NCBI GenBank assembly: GCA_024636975.1
Contig: JAGXGA010000067.1
Span: 1-64,000, forward strand
Reading direction: 5' to 3'
Length of the DNA: 64,000 nucleotides
From: Mariniphaga sp.
GTDB taxonomy: Bacteria; Bacteroidota; Bacteroidia; Bacteroidales; Prolixibacteraceae
Within the stretch, counting starts at the first letter, position 1; every line of letters starts with the position of its first letter. A program made the translations under genes and the position numbers. This document shows positions 8,653 through 17,543 of this stretch, in pieces. A model generated the notes under the pieces. It saw nothing but the letters and a program-made list of their open reading frames with translations, did not search any database and had not been told where the DNA came from.

Positions 8653-9000
8653 TTACTTTCTCCTTAAAAGAAAATCCTCCCTCAGCGGGGTAAAGCTGTC
8701 GATCAGCCGAACATTTTTGGTGAGCAGTTTTACTGTATGTTTTTTGTTAGGAGGAACGGCATACATATCTCCGGCCTTCAGGTGCTGGTCGGGCTCGTCT
8801 TCACAGTAAAATATGATCTCTCCCTCTGCTACATAAGATGTTTGCTCATGCGGATGGAAGTGCGGTGGCTCAGGCTCATCCCATGGACCGTTGCTGAAAT
8901 CAATGAGAACACACATGAGCTTATCGGTATGGATAATTTTTCGCCGAAGTCCTTCCTTTACTTTTTCATAGGGTACTTCATCGAATTTTAATACTGCCAT
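8653..9000 (-). CDS. Small single-domain cupin protein
   Basis: The product has 115 residues forming one cupin barrel. The first cupin motif, PHFHPHEQTSYVAEGE, supplies the HxH...E metal ligands, and GDMYAVPPNKKH supplies the second motif with its His. Such stand-alone cupins bind a divalent metal and range from isomerases to small-molecule sensors, so the function cannot be fixed. It is alone on the minus strand between two plus-strand units and probably has its own promoter in the 110-bp spacer before the next gene at 9110. Confidence 0.8.
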   Translation of the reverse strand: MAVLKFDEVPYEKVKEGLRRKIIHTDKLMCVLIDFSNGPWDEPEPPHFHPHEQTSYVAEGEIIFYCEDEPDQHLKAGDMYAVPPNKKHTVKLLTKNVRLIDSFTPLREDFLLRRK

Positions 9001-9109
9001 AATATCTGATTTTAATTTGTTCTTCGAATTTAAAAAGAAATTATTGAACCAACATCTTTTACCTGCTTACCAAATGATTTATTATTTTCGTCCTTGAAAA
9101 ACTGAACAA

Positions 9110-10087
9110 ATGAAGAAATTGCTTTACGTCCTTTTTGCTCTGTTGTCAATTAATGCAATTGCGCAAGACTTCGAATACCAGGTGTTGTTTGAAGGAATAG
9201 GCGATAATCGGGAGTATTTCAGCGGAAAAGCCAATTCGCAAACCATATTGGGCAGCCGTGGAGCTTTTGAAGTGGGACTTGATATGGATAACCATAAAGT
9301 TAGAGCCGGCTTAAGCCACCTGCATGAATTTGGCAGCGAAATAAACTATCATATGCCCAAACTGACCCTTTATTATAATTATTCCGATGAGCAAACAGAA
9401 TTTTTGTTTGGTGCATTCCCCCGTCGCGGTCGCATAAACTTTCCATTGGCAATGCTCACCGATACATTGCTTTATTACCGGCCCAACATCGAAGGGATGT
9501 TTGGTCAGGTGCAATGGGACTGGGGATGGCAAAATGGGTTTGTTGACTGGGTTAGCCGGCAAACCGATGTAAACCGGGAAAACTTTATGGCAGGCTTTTC
9601 CGGGGAGATTTTCTACAATAGCCTGTTTTTTGAAAACTATCTGCTGCTTTTCCACGATGCAGGGGCAGCTATAGATCTTCCGGATGACCACATCAGGGAT
9701 TACCTGGGTTTTGCCCTCCGGGGGGGCATAAGAACAACAGAGAATACAGTATTCACAGGCAATGTAAAAGCGGGTGTAATGGGTTCATCTTTTCGTGAGA
9801 GAAGCGTTACGAATGGCTTTGTAAATGCCCTCAGTCTTTTTGCTGAAACCAACGGACGCTGGCGTAACTACGGACTAAAATCAGTTCTGCACACTGGGGC
9901 AGGCCATCGATTCGCATATGGCGACAGGTTTTACCAACTCGACAACTACTGGCGCACCGATTTGATATGGTATTTCATTAACCACAAAAATGTGAAGGGA
10001 ACATTTAACCTGTCGTTTCATGTTATTGACTGGAACGATCTGGACCAGCAGCAGCAATTGTCGATTATATATGTATTTGGAGAATAG
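9110..10087 (+). CDS. Predicted outer-membrane protein, unknown function
   Basis: The product has 325 residues with a signal peptide (MKKLLYVLFALLSINAIAQ). The mature sequence is rich in alternating aromatic/polar strands and short turns (LTLYYNYSDEQTEFLFGAFPRRG, WRTDLIWYFIN), and its last strand is QQLSIIYVFGE, consistent with a beta-barrel. I recognise no catalytic motif. It lies 169 bp upstream of a TonB-dependent receptor on the same strand, and the pair may form one import system. Conserved proteins of this look are common in Bacteroidota and are annotated as hypothetical. Confidence 0.6.
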   Translation: MKKLLYVLFALLSINAIAQDFEYQVLFEGIGDNREYFSGKANSQTILGSRGAFEVGLDMDNHKVRAGLSHLHEFGSEINYHMPKLTLYYNYSDEQTEFLFGAFPRRGRINFPLAMLTDTLLYYRPNIEGMFGQVQWDWGWQNGFVDWVSRQTDVNRENFMAGFSGEIFYNSLFFENYLLLFHDAGAAIDLPDDHIRDYLGFALRGGIRTTENTVFTGNVKAGVMGSSFRERSVTNGFVNALSLFAETNGRWRNYGLKSVLHTGAGHRFAYGDRFYQLDNYWRTDLIWYFINHKNVKGTFNLSFHVIDWNDLDQQQQLSIIYVFGE

Positions 10088-10256
10088 ATACTTTTGTACA
10101 CTTTCTACACATTTATTAAAAAAATGCTCAAATCCGGTTCGTCGGCTATAATTACCATTCACCCATTAAATTCTACGATCGGTATCTTTTAAATTTTTAA
10201 AAATTAAAAACTCCCCGACTTTTGGTTCATGAAAACAATACATAAAACAGGAAATC

Positions 10257-12383
10257 ATGAAACCAATACTTTTAATTCTATTACAACTTGTATTTCTGTA
10301 TGCACAGGCGCAGGTAAAAATTTCAGGAACAGTAGTTACAAAACCAGGAAACCCGGTTTCGGGGGTTAACCTGTTTCTGCAAGGGACATACGACGGAGCT
10401 ACCTCCGACAGCCTCGGCAGGTTCAGTTTTACTACCGACATTTCGGGTACCCAAACTTTAATTGCCAGCTATGTAGGGTACGAAACCCAGGGAATTAATG
10501 TGGAGATTGAAAATGAGGACATCTCTTTGAATGTCGTATTGAAGGAGGAAATAAATGAATTAGACGAAGTCACCATTAATGCAGGTGCCTTTGAAGCCAG
10601 CGACACAAAGAAGTCGGTTATTCTCAAGCCGCTTGACATAGCTTTGACAGCCGGAACCAACGGAGATATATACGGAGCTTTCGGCACTCTGCCGGGTTCT
10701 CATCACGTTGGCGAAGAAGGGCGCCTATTCGTCAGGGGAGGCGAAAGTTATGAAACCAAATCATTTATGGACGGCATGCTCATAGGCACACCCTATTTTT
10801 CAAAAATGCCCGATTTGCCCACCCGGGGGCGCTTCTCTCCTATTCTTTTTAATGGTGCAGTATTCAGTACAGGTGGTTATTCTGCCGAATACGGGCAGGC
10901 ACTTTCTTCAATAGTTGCCTTAAACACTACTGCCCTGGAACCTGAAAGCAAAGCTTCTGTTTCATTGTTGTCAGTCGGAGTGCAGGGATCGCATGCCACA
11001 CGATGGAAAAACACATCCCTGGCGCTTACAGGTGAGTACCTCCACACCGGGCTAAGCAATAAGCTTTTCAGGCAAAACATCCAATGGCTTCAAACTCCTG
11101 TTATAACTGGTTCGACCCTCATGTTCAGACATAAAACGAGCGATACAGGTATGCTAAAGTCTTTTGGCAGTTTCAGCAACAACAACAGCAAATTACTGCA
11201 TCATAACTTTCAGGAGGCAACTTTGCAGGAAATAGGGCTTGGAAATACCAATTTCTACTTCAATACCACCTGGAACGAAATGCTGAACGATAACTGGATG
11301 ATGCATGCCGGAGCAGCATTAAATACCGATACAGAAAACCTTCACATAAATGAAGGACAACTCTTCACTTCAAAAAACACTTCACAGCTAAAAACAACTT
11401 TTACCCATTCCTCAGCAAAAAAGATCACCACCAAGATGGGAATTGACTGGATTTATTACGATTACAAACAGGAAATCAATCTTGGTGATAGTCATCTGCT
11501 GTCGTTTTTCAATAATCAGTTATCTGCATTTGCTGAGTCGGAACTGAAAGTATCAAGGCATCTGGCCCTGAAGGCTGGGGTGCGTGCCGAACAAAATTCC
11601 CTGTTGCAACAGACTAAGATAGTCCCACGTGTATCTGCGGCGGTAAGAACAGGTAAAAACAGCCAGCTCTCAGCAGCATATGGCGATTTCTTTCAAAATC
11701 CGGCTGATGATTATCTGAAGTTTTCTTCAAGGCTTGGACCGGAGCAATCGACCCATTCCATATTGACCTGGCAGTATATGGAAGGAACCTATACCTTCCG
11801 TATTGAAGCCTACCATAAGGATTATACCGATCTTGTGAAGTTTAAAAATGAGTTTTCGATGGAGCCGGGAAATTATACCAACGAAGGCAGCGGCTATTCA
11901 AAAGGTATTGATATCTTCTGGCGCAACCAGAAAAAATTCGGCAAAAGTGACTATTGGATTTCCTACTCATGGAATGATTCGGAGCGCAATTACAGGGATT
12001 TCAAGGTACAGGCAACACCCCATTATGTGTCGGCTCATAATTTCTCTGCAGTTTACAAGAAGTTTTTCATGCCTTTGAATTGCTTCTTGTCAGGCAGTTA
12101 CTCTTTTGCCAGCGGAAGGCCATATTATAATCCCAACAATGCCGATTTCATGTCTGACCGAACTAAAAATTACCACGATGCCAGTCTGGGTATCACACAT
12201 ATTACGTATCTTTTTAATACACAAACTGTGTTGCACCTGGTTGTCAACAATGTATTTGGATTCAATAATATATATGGATACAGTTACAGCAATTTACCTG
12301 ATGAATCAGGTACTTACATTGCCCAGCCCATTACCCCTGTGTCCAAAAGAATGGCAGTATTTTTAATTTCTTTTCAACTATAA
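10257..12383 (+). CDS. TonB-dependent receptor with N-terminal CarboxypepD_reg domain
   Basis: The product has 708 residues. After a signal peptide (LLILLQLVFLYAQAQ), residues about 20-105 form a carboxypeptidase-regulatory-like domain (VKISGTVVTKPGNPVSGVNLFL...LIASYVGYET). A plug region (FVRGGESYETKSFMDGMLI at about 160) and a long beta-barrel ending in MAVFLISFQL follow. No SusD-like lipoprotein is adjacent and the length is shorter than SusC proteins, so this is a non-SusC TonB-dependent transporter. The ligand is unknown. The neighbours (an outer-membrane protein upstream and a TPR-like exported protein 19 bp downstream) probably belong to the same unit. Confidence 0.85.
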   Translation: MKPILLILLQLVFLYAQAQVKISGTVVTKPGNPVSGVNLFLQGTYDGATSDSLGRFSFTTDISGTQTLIASYVGYETQGINVEIENEDISLNVVLKEEINELDEVTINAGAFEASDTKKSVILKPLDIALTAGTNGDIYGAFGTLPGSHHVGEEGRLFVRGGESYETKSFMDGMLIGTPYFSKMPDLPTRGRFSPILFNGAVFSTGGYSAEYGQALSSIVALNTTALEPESKASVSLLSVGVQGSHATRWKNTSLALTGEYLHTGLSNKLFRQNIQWLQTPVITGSTLMFRHKTSDTGMLKSFGSFSNNNSKLLHHNFQEATLQEIGLGNTNFYFNTTWNEMLNDNWMMHAGAALNTDTENLHINEGQLFTSKNTSQLKTTFTHSSAKKITTKMGIDWIYYDYKQEINLGDSHLLSFFNNQLSAFAESELKVSRHLALKAGVRAEQNSLLQQTKIVPRVSAAVRTGKNSQLSAAYGDFFQNPADDYLKFSSRLGPEQSTHSILTWQYMEGTYTFRIEAYHKDYTDLVKFKNEFSMEPGNYTNEGSGYSKGIDIFWRNQKKFGKSDYWISYSWNDSERNYRDFKVQATPHYVSAHNFSAVYKKFFMPLNCFLSGSYSFASGRPYYNPNNADFMSDRTKNYHDASLGITHITYLFNTQTVLHLVVNNVFGFNNIYGYSYSNLPDESGTYIAQPITPVSKRMAVFLISFQL

Positions 12384-12402
12384 ACAATTAAAATTTATAA
12401 CA

Positions 12403-13035
12403 ATGAAAACAGTGATTACAATTATTTTATCATTTATGCTTTTAATGGTACAGGCACAGGAAAGCCCGTATGAGAAAGCAATGCAAAGCGCTTACAATAA
12501 ACTGCAACAGGCACAGATGGCAGATGAGTTTATTGATGCAGCAAACACATTTGAACGCATCAGCCAGAATGAAACTTCGGAATGGCTGCCGCTCTACTAT
12601 GTTGCCTACTCGAACATTGTAACAAGTTACTCTATGGAAGATGCCATTCAAAAGGAAGCACTTCTCGAAAAAGCCCAGAAGCATATAGATGCAGCTCTTG
12701 AAAAGGCTCCTGAAGAATCGGAACTTCATGCCCTGCAGGCTTTCTTATACCCATCCCTGATCATGATTGATCCCATGACTAATGGACCGGTATACGTAGG
12801 AAAACTTTATGAGTCGTTGGATAAAGCAGAGCGACTGAACCCTGAGAATCCGCGCATTTACTTCCTCAGGGCAGTAACCTTATTAAATATGCCACCGGAA
12901 TTTGGCGGGGGATCAGAAGTTGCGAAACCTGTGTTTCTGAAGGCTAAAGAAAAGTTCGACAGCTTTGAGCCAGCATTGCCCTTCTCACCTCAATGGGGAA
13001 AAGAACTCACTGAAGAAGAACTAAGCAAACTCTGA
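12403..13035 (+). CDS. Exported TPR-like protein
   Basis: The product has 210 residues with a signal peptide (VITIILSFMLLMVQAQ). It is helix-rich with TPR-like periodicity (KALLEKAQKHIDAALEKAPEES-type helices, then LDKAERLNPENPRIYFLRAV), indicating a periplasmic interaction protein. It starts 19 bp after the TonB receptor and may assist it. The stop lies one base before the end of the convergent rimO gene, so its transcript must terminate inside rimO; a strong hairpin is present there at 13080. Confidence 0.65.
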   Translation: MKTVITIILSFMLLMVQAQESPYEKAMQSAYNKLQQAQMADEFIDAANTFERISQNETSEWLPLYYVAYSNIVTSYSMEDAIQKEALLEKAQKHIDAALEKAPEESELHALQAFLYPSLIMIDPMTNGPVYVGKLYESLDKAERLNPENPRIYFLRAVTLLNMPPEFGGGSEVAKPVFLKAKEKFDSFEPALPFSPQWGKELTEEELSKL

Positions 13036-13036
13036 A

Positions 13037-14338
13037 TCATTCAGGGATAAGCGTACCATAAAGATCGTAATCTTCAGAGCCGGTGATTTTAACATTATAA
13101 AAATCACCGGTCTTTAATTTTTGATCAGAGGATATAAAAACTTCGCCATCCACTTCGGGTGAATCAAACTCGGTGCGACCTATAAAGAAACCATCTTCTT
13201 CACGATCCACAAGTACGTTAAACATCTGTCCGATTTTATTGCGGTTCAGTTCCGCAGAAATCTGCTGCTGTAGTTCCATAATTTCATCGGCACGGGCCTG
13301 CTTTACTTCTTCAGGCACATCGTCAGTGAACTTTCGGGAAGCATAGGTTCCCTCCTCATGGGAATAGGGGAACACGCCCAGCCTTTCAAACTGTGTATCG
13401 GCAATGAACTGTTTCAGCTCTTCGAAATTGGCTTCTGTTTCACCAGGAAAGCCAACAAGCATAGTGGTTCTTAATATCACACCGGGAACCTCCTCTTTAA
13501 TTCTGCGGATAAGGGCTTCGGTTTCTTCACGTGTAACATGACGCAGCATATTCTTTAACACCGGATTGGCAATGTGTTGCAACGGCATATCAATGTACTT
13601 GCACACCTTTGGGTTTTCGCGCATCACCGGCAGAATTTCGTAGGGGAATTTTGTAGGATACAAATAATGGAGCCGGATCCATTCGATGCCCTCAATCGCT
13701 GAAATCTGCTCTATCAGCTCCGGCAACTGGTTTTTACCATAAATATCGATCCCATAGTACGATAGTTCCTGTGCAATAAGCAGAATTTCGCGCACTCCCT
13801 TTTTGGCAAGGTAGCGGGCCTCCTTCACAAGGCTTTCGAGGGTCCTGGAATTATGCCTGCCGGTCATCATAGGGATGGCACAAAACGAGCAGGACCGATT
13901 ACAGCCTTCAGCAATTTTAAGGTAAGCAAAGTGCGAAGGCGTAGTAATTTTACGTTCGTAAATGTATTCGGGCTGGTAGGTAACTTTCAATTCATCTACC
14001 ATGGCCTTTAAGTCGAACTTGCCAAAATACCTGTCAACTTCCGGAATCTCCTGCTCCAGATCTTTCTGATACCGTTCCGAGAGACAGCCCATCACATAGA
14101 GTTTGCCGATATCACCACGCTTCTTTGCCTCCACATAGTCGAGAATCATATCAACCGACTCCTGCTTGGCATCATGAATAAAGCCACAGGTATTAACAAA
14201 AACTGCATCAAAGCCAACCTCAGAAGAATCGTGCACTACTTCATACCTTCCCTTCTCCAATTGATTAAGCAATACTTCTGAATCAACCAGATTCTTCGAA
14301 CACCCCATAGTAATAACATTCACACGCTTCTTTTCCAT
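13037..14338 (-). CDS. Ribosomal protein S12 methylthiotransferase RimO
   Basis: The product has 433 residues, the normal RimO length. The N-terminal UPF0004 domain has the three auxiliary-cluster cysteines (MGCSKN, NTCGF, GCLSERY). The radical-SAM core carries CNRSCSFC (CxxxCxxC) near residue 150, followed by IPMMTGRHNSR, which is RimO-specific. A C-terminal TRAM domain ends in YDLYGTLIPE. The enzyme adds a methylthio group to the conserved Asp of ribosomal protein S12 using two [4Fe-4S] clusters and SAM. It is convergent with the upstream TPR-like gene, with a single base between the stops. Confidence 0.95.
   Translation of the reverse strand: MEKKRVNVITMGCSKNLVDSEVLLNQLEKGRYEVVHDSSEVGFDAVFVNTCGFIHDAKQESVDMILDYVEAKKRGDIGKLYVMGCLSERYQKDLEQEIPEVDRYFGKFDLKAMVDELKVTYQPEYIYERKITTPSHFAYLKIAEGCNRSCSFCAIPMMTGRHNSRTLESLVKEARYLAKKGVREILLIAQELSYYGIDIYGKNQLPELIEQISAIEGIEWIRLHYLYPTKFPYEILPVMRENPKVCKYIDMPLQHIANPVLKNMLRHVTREETEALIRRIKEEVPGVILRTTMLVGFPGETEANFEELKQFIADTQFERLGVFPYSHEEGTYASRKFTDDVPEEVKQARADEIMELQQQISAELNRNKIGQMFNVLVDREEDGFFIGRTEFDSPEVDGEVFISSDQKLKTGDFYNVKITGSEDYDLYGTLIPE
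13080..13122 (+). terminator. Intrinsic terminator embedded in the rimO coding region
   Basis: CCGGTGATTTT (13080-13090) and AAAATCACCGG (13100-13110) form a perfect 11-bp stem with a 9-nt loop, followed by TCTTTAATTTTT. It is 45 nt past the stop of the TPR-like gene and read in its direction, but lies within the last ~30 codons of the convergent rimO. Confidence 0.65.
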
Positions 14339-14474
14339 CCCAAATATATTTGGTGCAAAGAAAAGATTTTTTTGTCTGAATTTAATACAAGGGTTAGTGA
14401 AATCCTTTCTATCTTAACACTATTGTGTATTCCAACAGCTTAGTACGTTGCAAAGCAAGGAAAAGCATGAATCA

Positions 14475-14490
14475 GCGGTTCGGAAACCGC
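14475..14490. repeat. CGGA-loop hairpin, copy A
   Basis: GCGGTT - CGGA - AACCGC is a perfect 6-bp stem with a tetraloop, in the spacer between rimO and the creatininase gene. It is preceded by AATCA and followed by CGGGCCC. A second element at 22244-22259 has the same loop and flank pattern but different, still complementary, stem bases. Confidence 0.6.
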
Positions 14491-14501
14491 CGGGCCCAGA
14501 G

Positions 14502-15380
14502 CTACTGTTTTGTTTTTAACGGATTCTCTGCTTCGTTGAAAAACTGTTCCTGAAGGGCAGGCACAGTATCATCGGCTTTTACCTGGCGAATCATTTTTAC
14601 GAGTTGCTCAACTGTGTCGTTTATTAACAATTCACCTGCCTCAGCATTTGCCTTTGAACCAAATCCTCCATAATGGTTTGGAAAGTTGGCATACCACCAA
14701 ATGCCAGTGTATACGAAATCGAGGTGTTTCAAACGCTCCTGGTCTATTCCCGACTGCTGTTCCGAGCGCTCAGGATGTGTAACATCAGGCTGAGCAGCTT
14801 CCATCATTGAAGTCTCGCTGTTGCCTGCATGCGAATCGAAGCGGTCGGGCTGGGTAAGCTCAGTTGCCTTTTTAGCTGCCTCACTGCTTCTTTCAGGCCT
14901 GAACCAGTATAATGAGTAATTCCGCCGTTCCGACAACTGAGCCATGCCGAAATAATTCAGAAAAGCATTATTGCCACCGTGGCCATTTACAAGGATAATT
15001 TTTTCGAAGCCGTTACGGTTTAGTTCATCGAGTGTCTCCTGCAGCACCTTCCATATCAATTCCGGACTGTATGAGATCGTTCCCGGCTGATGACGGGCTT
15101 CATTAATCTGGCTGAAATAATACCATGGAAAAACAACAGTGTACTCTTCTTCAGCTGCCCTGAGAGCATACTCTCTTGACATGTATAAGTCGGTTCCCAA
15201 TGGCAGTTGTGGACCATGCTTTTCAAAAACCCCGATAGGAATAATACAGGTTTTTGAACTTTTCTCCACTGCTTCTATAAAATCAGGAGCTGTAAGCTCT
15301 TCCATGCGATAGGATAATTCCTGGGCAAAAGCACTGGGAATTAATAACAAGCACAATAATACTCCAATAATACTTTTCAT
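14502..15380 (-). CDS. Creatininase-family amidohydrolase, exported
   Basis: The product has 292 residues with a signal peptide (SIIGVLLCLLLIPSAFAQ). The creatininase/FAPy-deformylase fold is recognised by PIGVFEKHGPQLPLGTD (metal-binding Glu, His and Asp), LVNGHGGNNAF and DSHAGNSETSMM (third ligand set). Members are di-metal hydrolases that cleave cyclic amides or formamides, so the substrate here is open. Export is unusual for classical creatininase but frequent among Bacteroidota paralogues. The gene is divergent from the PafA-like gene at 15501 across a 120-bp promoter region. Confidence 0.85.
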   Translation of the reverse strand: MKSIIGVLLCLLLIPSAFAQELSYRMEELTAPDFIEAVEKSSKTCIIPIGVFEKHGPQLPLGTDLYMSREYALRAAEEEYTVVFPWYYFSQINEARHQPGTISYSPELIWKVLQETLDELNRNGFEKIILVNGHGGNNAFLNYFGMAQLSERRNYSLYWFRPERSSEAAKKATELTQPDRFDSHAGNSETSMMEAAQPDVTHPERSEQQSGIDQERLKHLDFVYTGIWWYANFPNHYGGFGSKANAEAGELLINDTVEQLVKMIRQVKADDTVPALQEQFFNEAENPLKTKQ

Positions 15381-15449
15381 TTTACTTTGGTTTTTATTTA
15401 AATGAGGCTTAAAAATAAGTAAAAAATATTTACAGCTGATTTGCGTTTA

Positions 15450-15481
15450 TTTGATTTAAGCATTTTACTTTATTAATTTCG
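15450..15481 (+). promoter_or_regulatory. Promoter of the PafA-like gene
   Basis: TTTG at 15450-15453 and TAATTTCG at 15474-15481 (one mismatch to TAnnTTTG) are separated by 20 nt, the expected Bacteroidota spacing. They precede the ATG at 15501. Confidence 0.45.
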
Positions 15482-15500
15482 GCAGCCAAATATTACATCT

Positions 15501-17138
15501 ATGCGCAGAAGTACAACCTTGTTGATTAGTTTATTTCTTACCGGTATTTTTTCAGCTACGGCCCAAATGCCATACGGTTCAGAGAAGCCGAAAGTAGTAA
15601 TAGGATTGTTGATTGAGAACATGCGTCCCGATTACATACAGCGTTACTGGAATAAATTTGAATCCGGCGGGTTCAAAAAGCTTTACTCAAACGGAGCGGT
15701 ATGTTCAAATGTAAACCTGACACAGCATAACCAGAACTATGCCAGCGGCACCGCCACTCTGTTTACAGGAGTTTCACCTTCCACGCATGGTATAATTGGC
15801 AAATCGTGGTACGACAGGCTGCGCAGAAAAGAAGTGGAAAGCACCCAGGATGATTATTATTTTACAGTTGGGGCTGATACCAAATTTGGTAACGCATCAC
15901 CAAAGAAACTGCTTACAAATACAATCACCGATAATCTGAAAATATTTTCCGGAGGGAAGGCCAGGGTCTACAGTGCTGCCATGAACCGTGAATCGGCAGT
16001 ATTCTCAGCAGGACATGCCGCCGACGGAGCTTACTGGTTGGATCCCGAATCAGGCCGAATGGTATCCAGTTCATTCTATATCAATAACTTTCCTGATTGG
16101 GTGCGTGATTTCAACAGTGAAAACTATCCCGAACGTTTCAGTTATCAAAACTGGGTAACAATGTATCCTGAGCCACATTATACGGAAAGCATGCCCGATT
16201 TATATGTGCATGAAAAGGGTTATTTCGATGAGTTTAACACCTTCCCCCATACAATTGGGCGCTATACCAAAAGGGCAGAAAACCTCACTCCTTTAAAAAC
16301 AACACCCTATGCCAATGAAATTATAAAAAACTTTGGCATTCAACTGATGGAGAAAGAAGCTGTAGGACAGGATGAATTCACTGATTTTATTACCCTTGTG
16401 TTCTCCTCTATGGATTATGCAAATAATTCATTCGGACCTCCCTCGCTGGAAATGCAGGATTCCTACCTGTATCTCGACAAGTATATAGCAGAAGTCATAA
16501 ACTATGCAGAAAATAAATTTGGAAAGCAGAATGTAATTTTTTTCCTTACAGCCAACACCTCGGCTTCCTACCCTGTAGGTTACCTGAAAGAAGAGTTTAA
16601 TTTACCTGTTGATTATTTTTCACCGGAAAGCGCTTTTGCCTTGTTGGCTTCATTCTTAAACGTAAGCTATGGACAGGAAAACTGGATAGAACATTACACA
16701 GATCACCAGGTTTATCTGAATCATGATTTGATAAAGAAAAATAAAATCGACCTTAATGAAATAAGGGAGACGGCCTCTAACTTTTTAAACCAGTATGAGG
16801 CGGTACAGCTTTCAATGACTGCTTCTCAGCTTGAAAACGGAAGTTCCACCGACGGCATGCTGTCGTTACTGTATAATTCTTATTCAAAAAACCGGTCAGG
16901 TGATTTTCTTTATATACTAAGAGAGGGATGGCAGCCGTCGTATAAATTTAAGAAAGTAAATTATACTGACCAGTCGCACATACCCATGGTATTTTATGGC
17001 GCAGGCGTTAAACCTCAAATTATAAGGGAAAAATACAATGCGGTTGACTTTGCACCTACCCTAAGTGAACTATTGCAAATTCCTCAACCCGATAAGAGCC
17101 AGGGAAGGCCAATTTCTCCTTTAATGAACGGTAACTGA
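15501..17138 (+). CDS. PafA-like alkaline phosphatase homologue, probably catalytically dead
   Basis: The product has 545 residues with a signal peptide ending at TATAQ. It aligns along its whole length with the single-subunit alkaline phosphatase PafA: PKVVIGLLIENMRPDYI, LFTGVSPSTHGIIG, SAGHAADGAYWLD, SSMDYANNSFGP, SHIPMVFYGAGVK. At the positions of known PafA catalytic residues (from memory) it has Glu39 for the metal Asp, Tyr80 for the Thr nucleophile, Lys101 for Asn, Asn162/Glu164 for Lys/Arg, Asn309 for His, and Asn352-Thr353 for the Asp-His pair. Only Asp305 and His493 are kept. The reading frame is intact, so it looks like a maintained pseudoenzyme, perhaps a binding or scaffold protein. 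The substrate or partner is unknown. Confidence 0.8.
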   Translation: MRRSTTLLISLFLTGIFSATAQMPYGSEKPKVVIGLLIENMRPDYIQRYWNKFESGGFKKLYSNGAVCSNVNLTQHNQNYASGTATLFTGVSPSTHGIIGKSWYDRLRRKEVESTQDDYYFTVGADTKFGNASPKKLLTNTITDNLKIFSGGKARVYSAAMNRESAVFSAGHAADGAYWLDPESGRMVSSSFYINNFPDWVRDFNSENYPERFSYQNWVTMYPEPHYTESMPDLYVHEKGYFDEFNTFPHTIGRYTKRAENLTPLKTTPYANEIIKNFGIQLMEKEAVGQDEFTDFITLVFSSMDYANNSFGPPSLEMQDSYLYLDKYIAEVINYAENKFGKQNVIFFLTANTSASYPVGYLKEEFNLPVDYFSPESAFALLASFLNVSYGQENWIEHYTDHQVYLNHDLIKKNKIDLNEIRETASNFLNQYEAVQLSMTASQLENGSSTDGMLSLLYNSYSKNRSGDFLYILREGWQPSYKFKKVNYTDQSHIPMVFYGAGVKPQIIREKYNAVDFAPTLSELLQIPQPDKSQGRPISPLMNGN

Positions 17139-17543
17139 TTATTTTGTAATGTTACCAATAGCCTTTCCTGTATCGGATGCAGCATACGGCTCAAATTTCA
17201 ATACTTTAGTACCTTCTGTTTTCTCCTGGGATAAATTATGCGGAGCAAGTTCCACTGATATAATTGTATCATTAACCAATTTGAATGTGGAAGAGTATGA
17301 ATCAAAACCCGAGCTTGAAATTTCAAGCTTTTGCTGCCCCTGATTTAATAACAGCCTGTAATAGCCTTCACTGTTTGTTATTGTACCTACTCCGGAAACC
17401 GACTCAAAAACAGAGGCATTTCCTTTCGCTTTTCCGGTCTGCTGACTTTTAACAAAACCAGATACCGATATCAACTGCGCCTGTCCCTGAAAAGGCAGAA
17501 TTAGGTTTATGCAAAACAGGAAAAAAATAAGATGTGCTTTCAT
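17139..17543 (-). CDS. Small exported CarboxypepD_reg-like protein
   Basis: The product has 134 residues with a signal peptide (LIFFLFCINLILPFQGQAQ), then one carboxypeptidase-regulatory-like beta-sandwich (SVSGFVKSQQTGKAKGNASVFE...GYYRLLLNQGQQKLEISSSGFDSY). This domain usually caps TonB receptors or surface proteins. Here it stands alone and stops after about 85 domain residues plus a short tail, so it is either a genuine small protein or the surviving N-terminus of a larger one. Its stop abuts that of the PafA-like gene with no spacer. Confidence 0.7.
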   Translation of the reverse strand: MKAHLIFFLFCINLILPFQGQAQLISVSGFVKSQQTGKAKGNASVFESVSGVGTITNSEGYYRLLLNQGQQKLEISSSGFDSYSSTFKLVNDTIISVELAPHNLSQEKTEGTKVLKFEPYAASDTGKAIGNITK

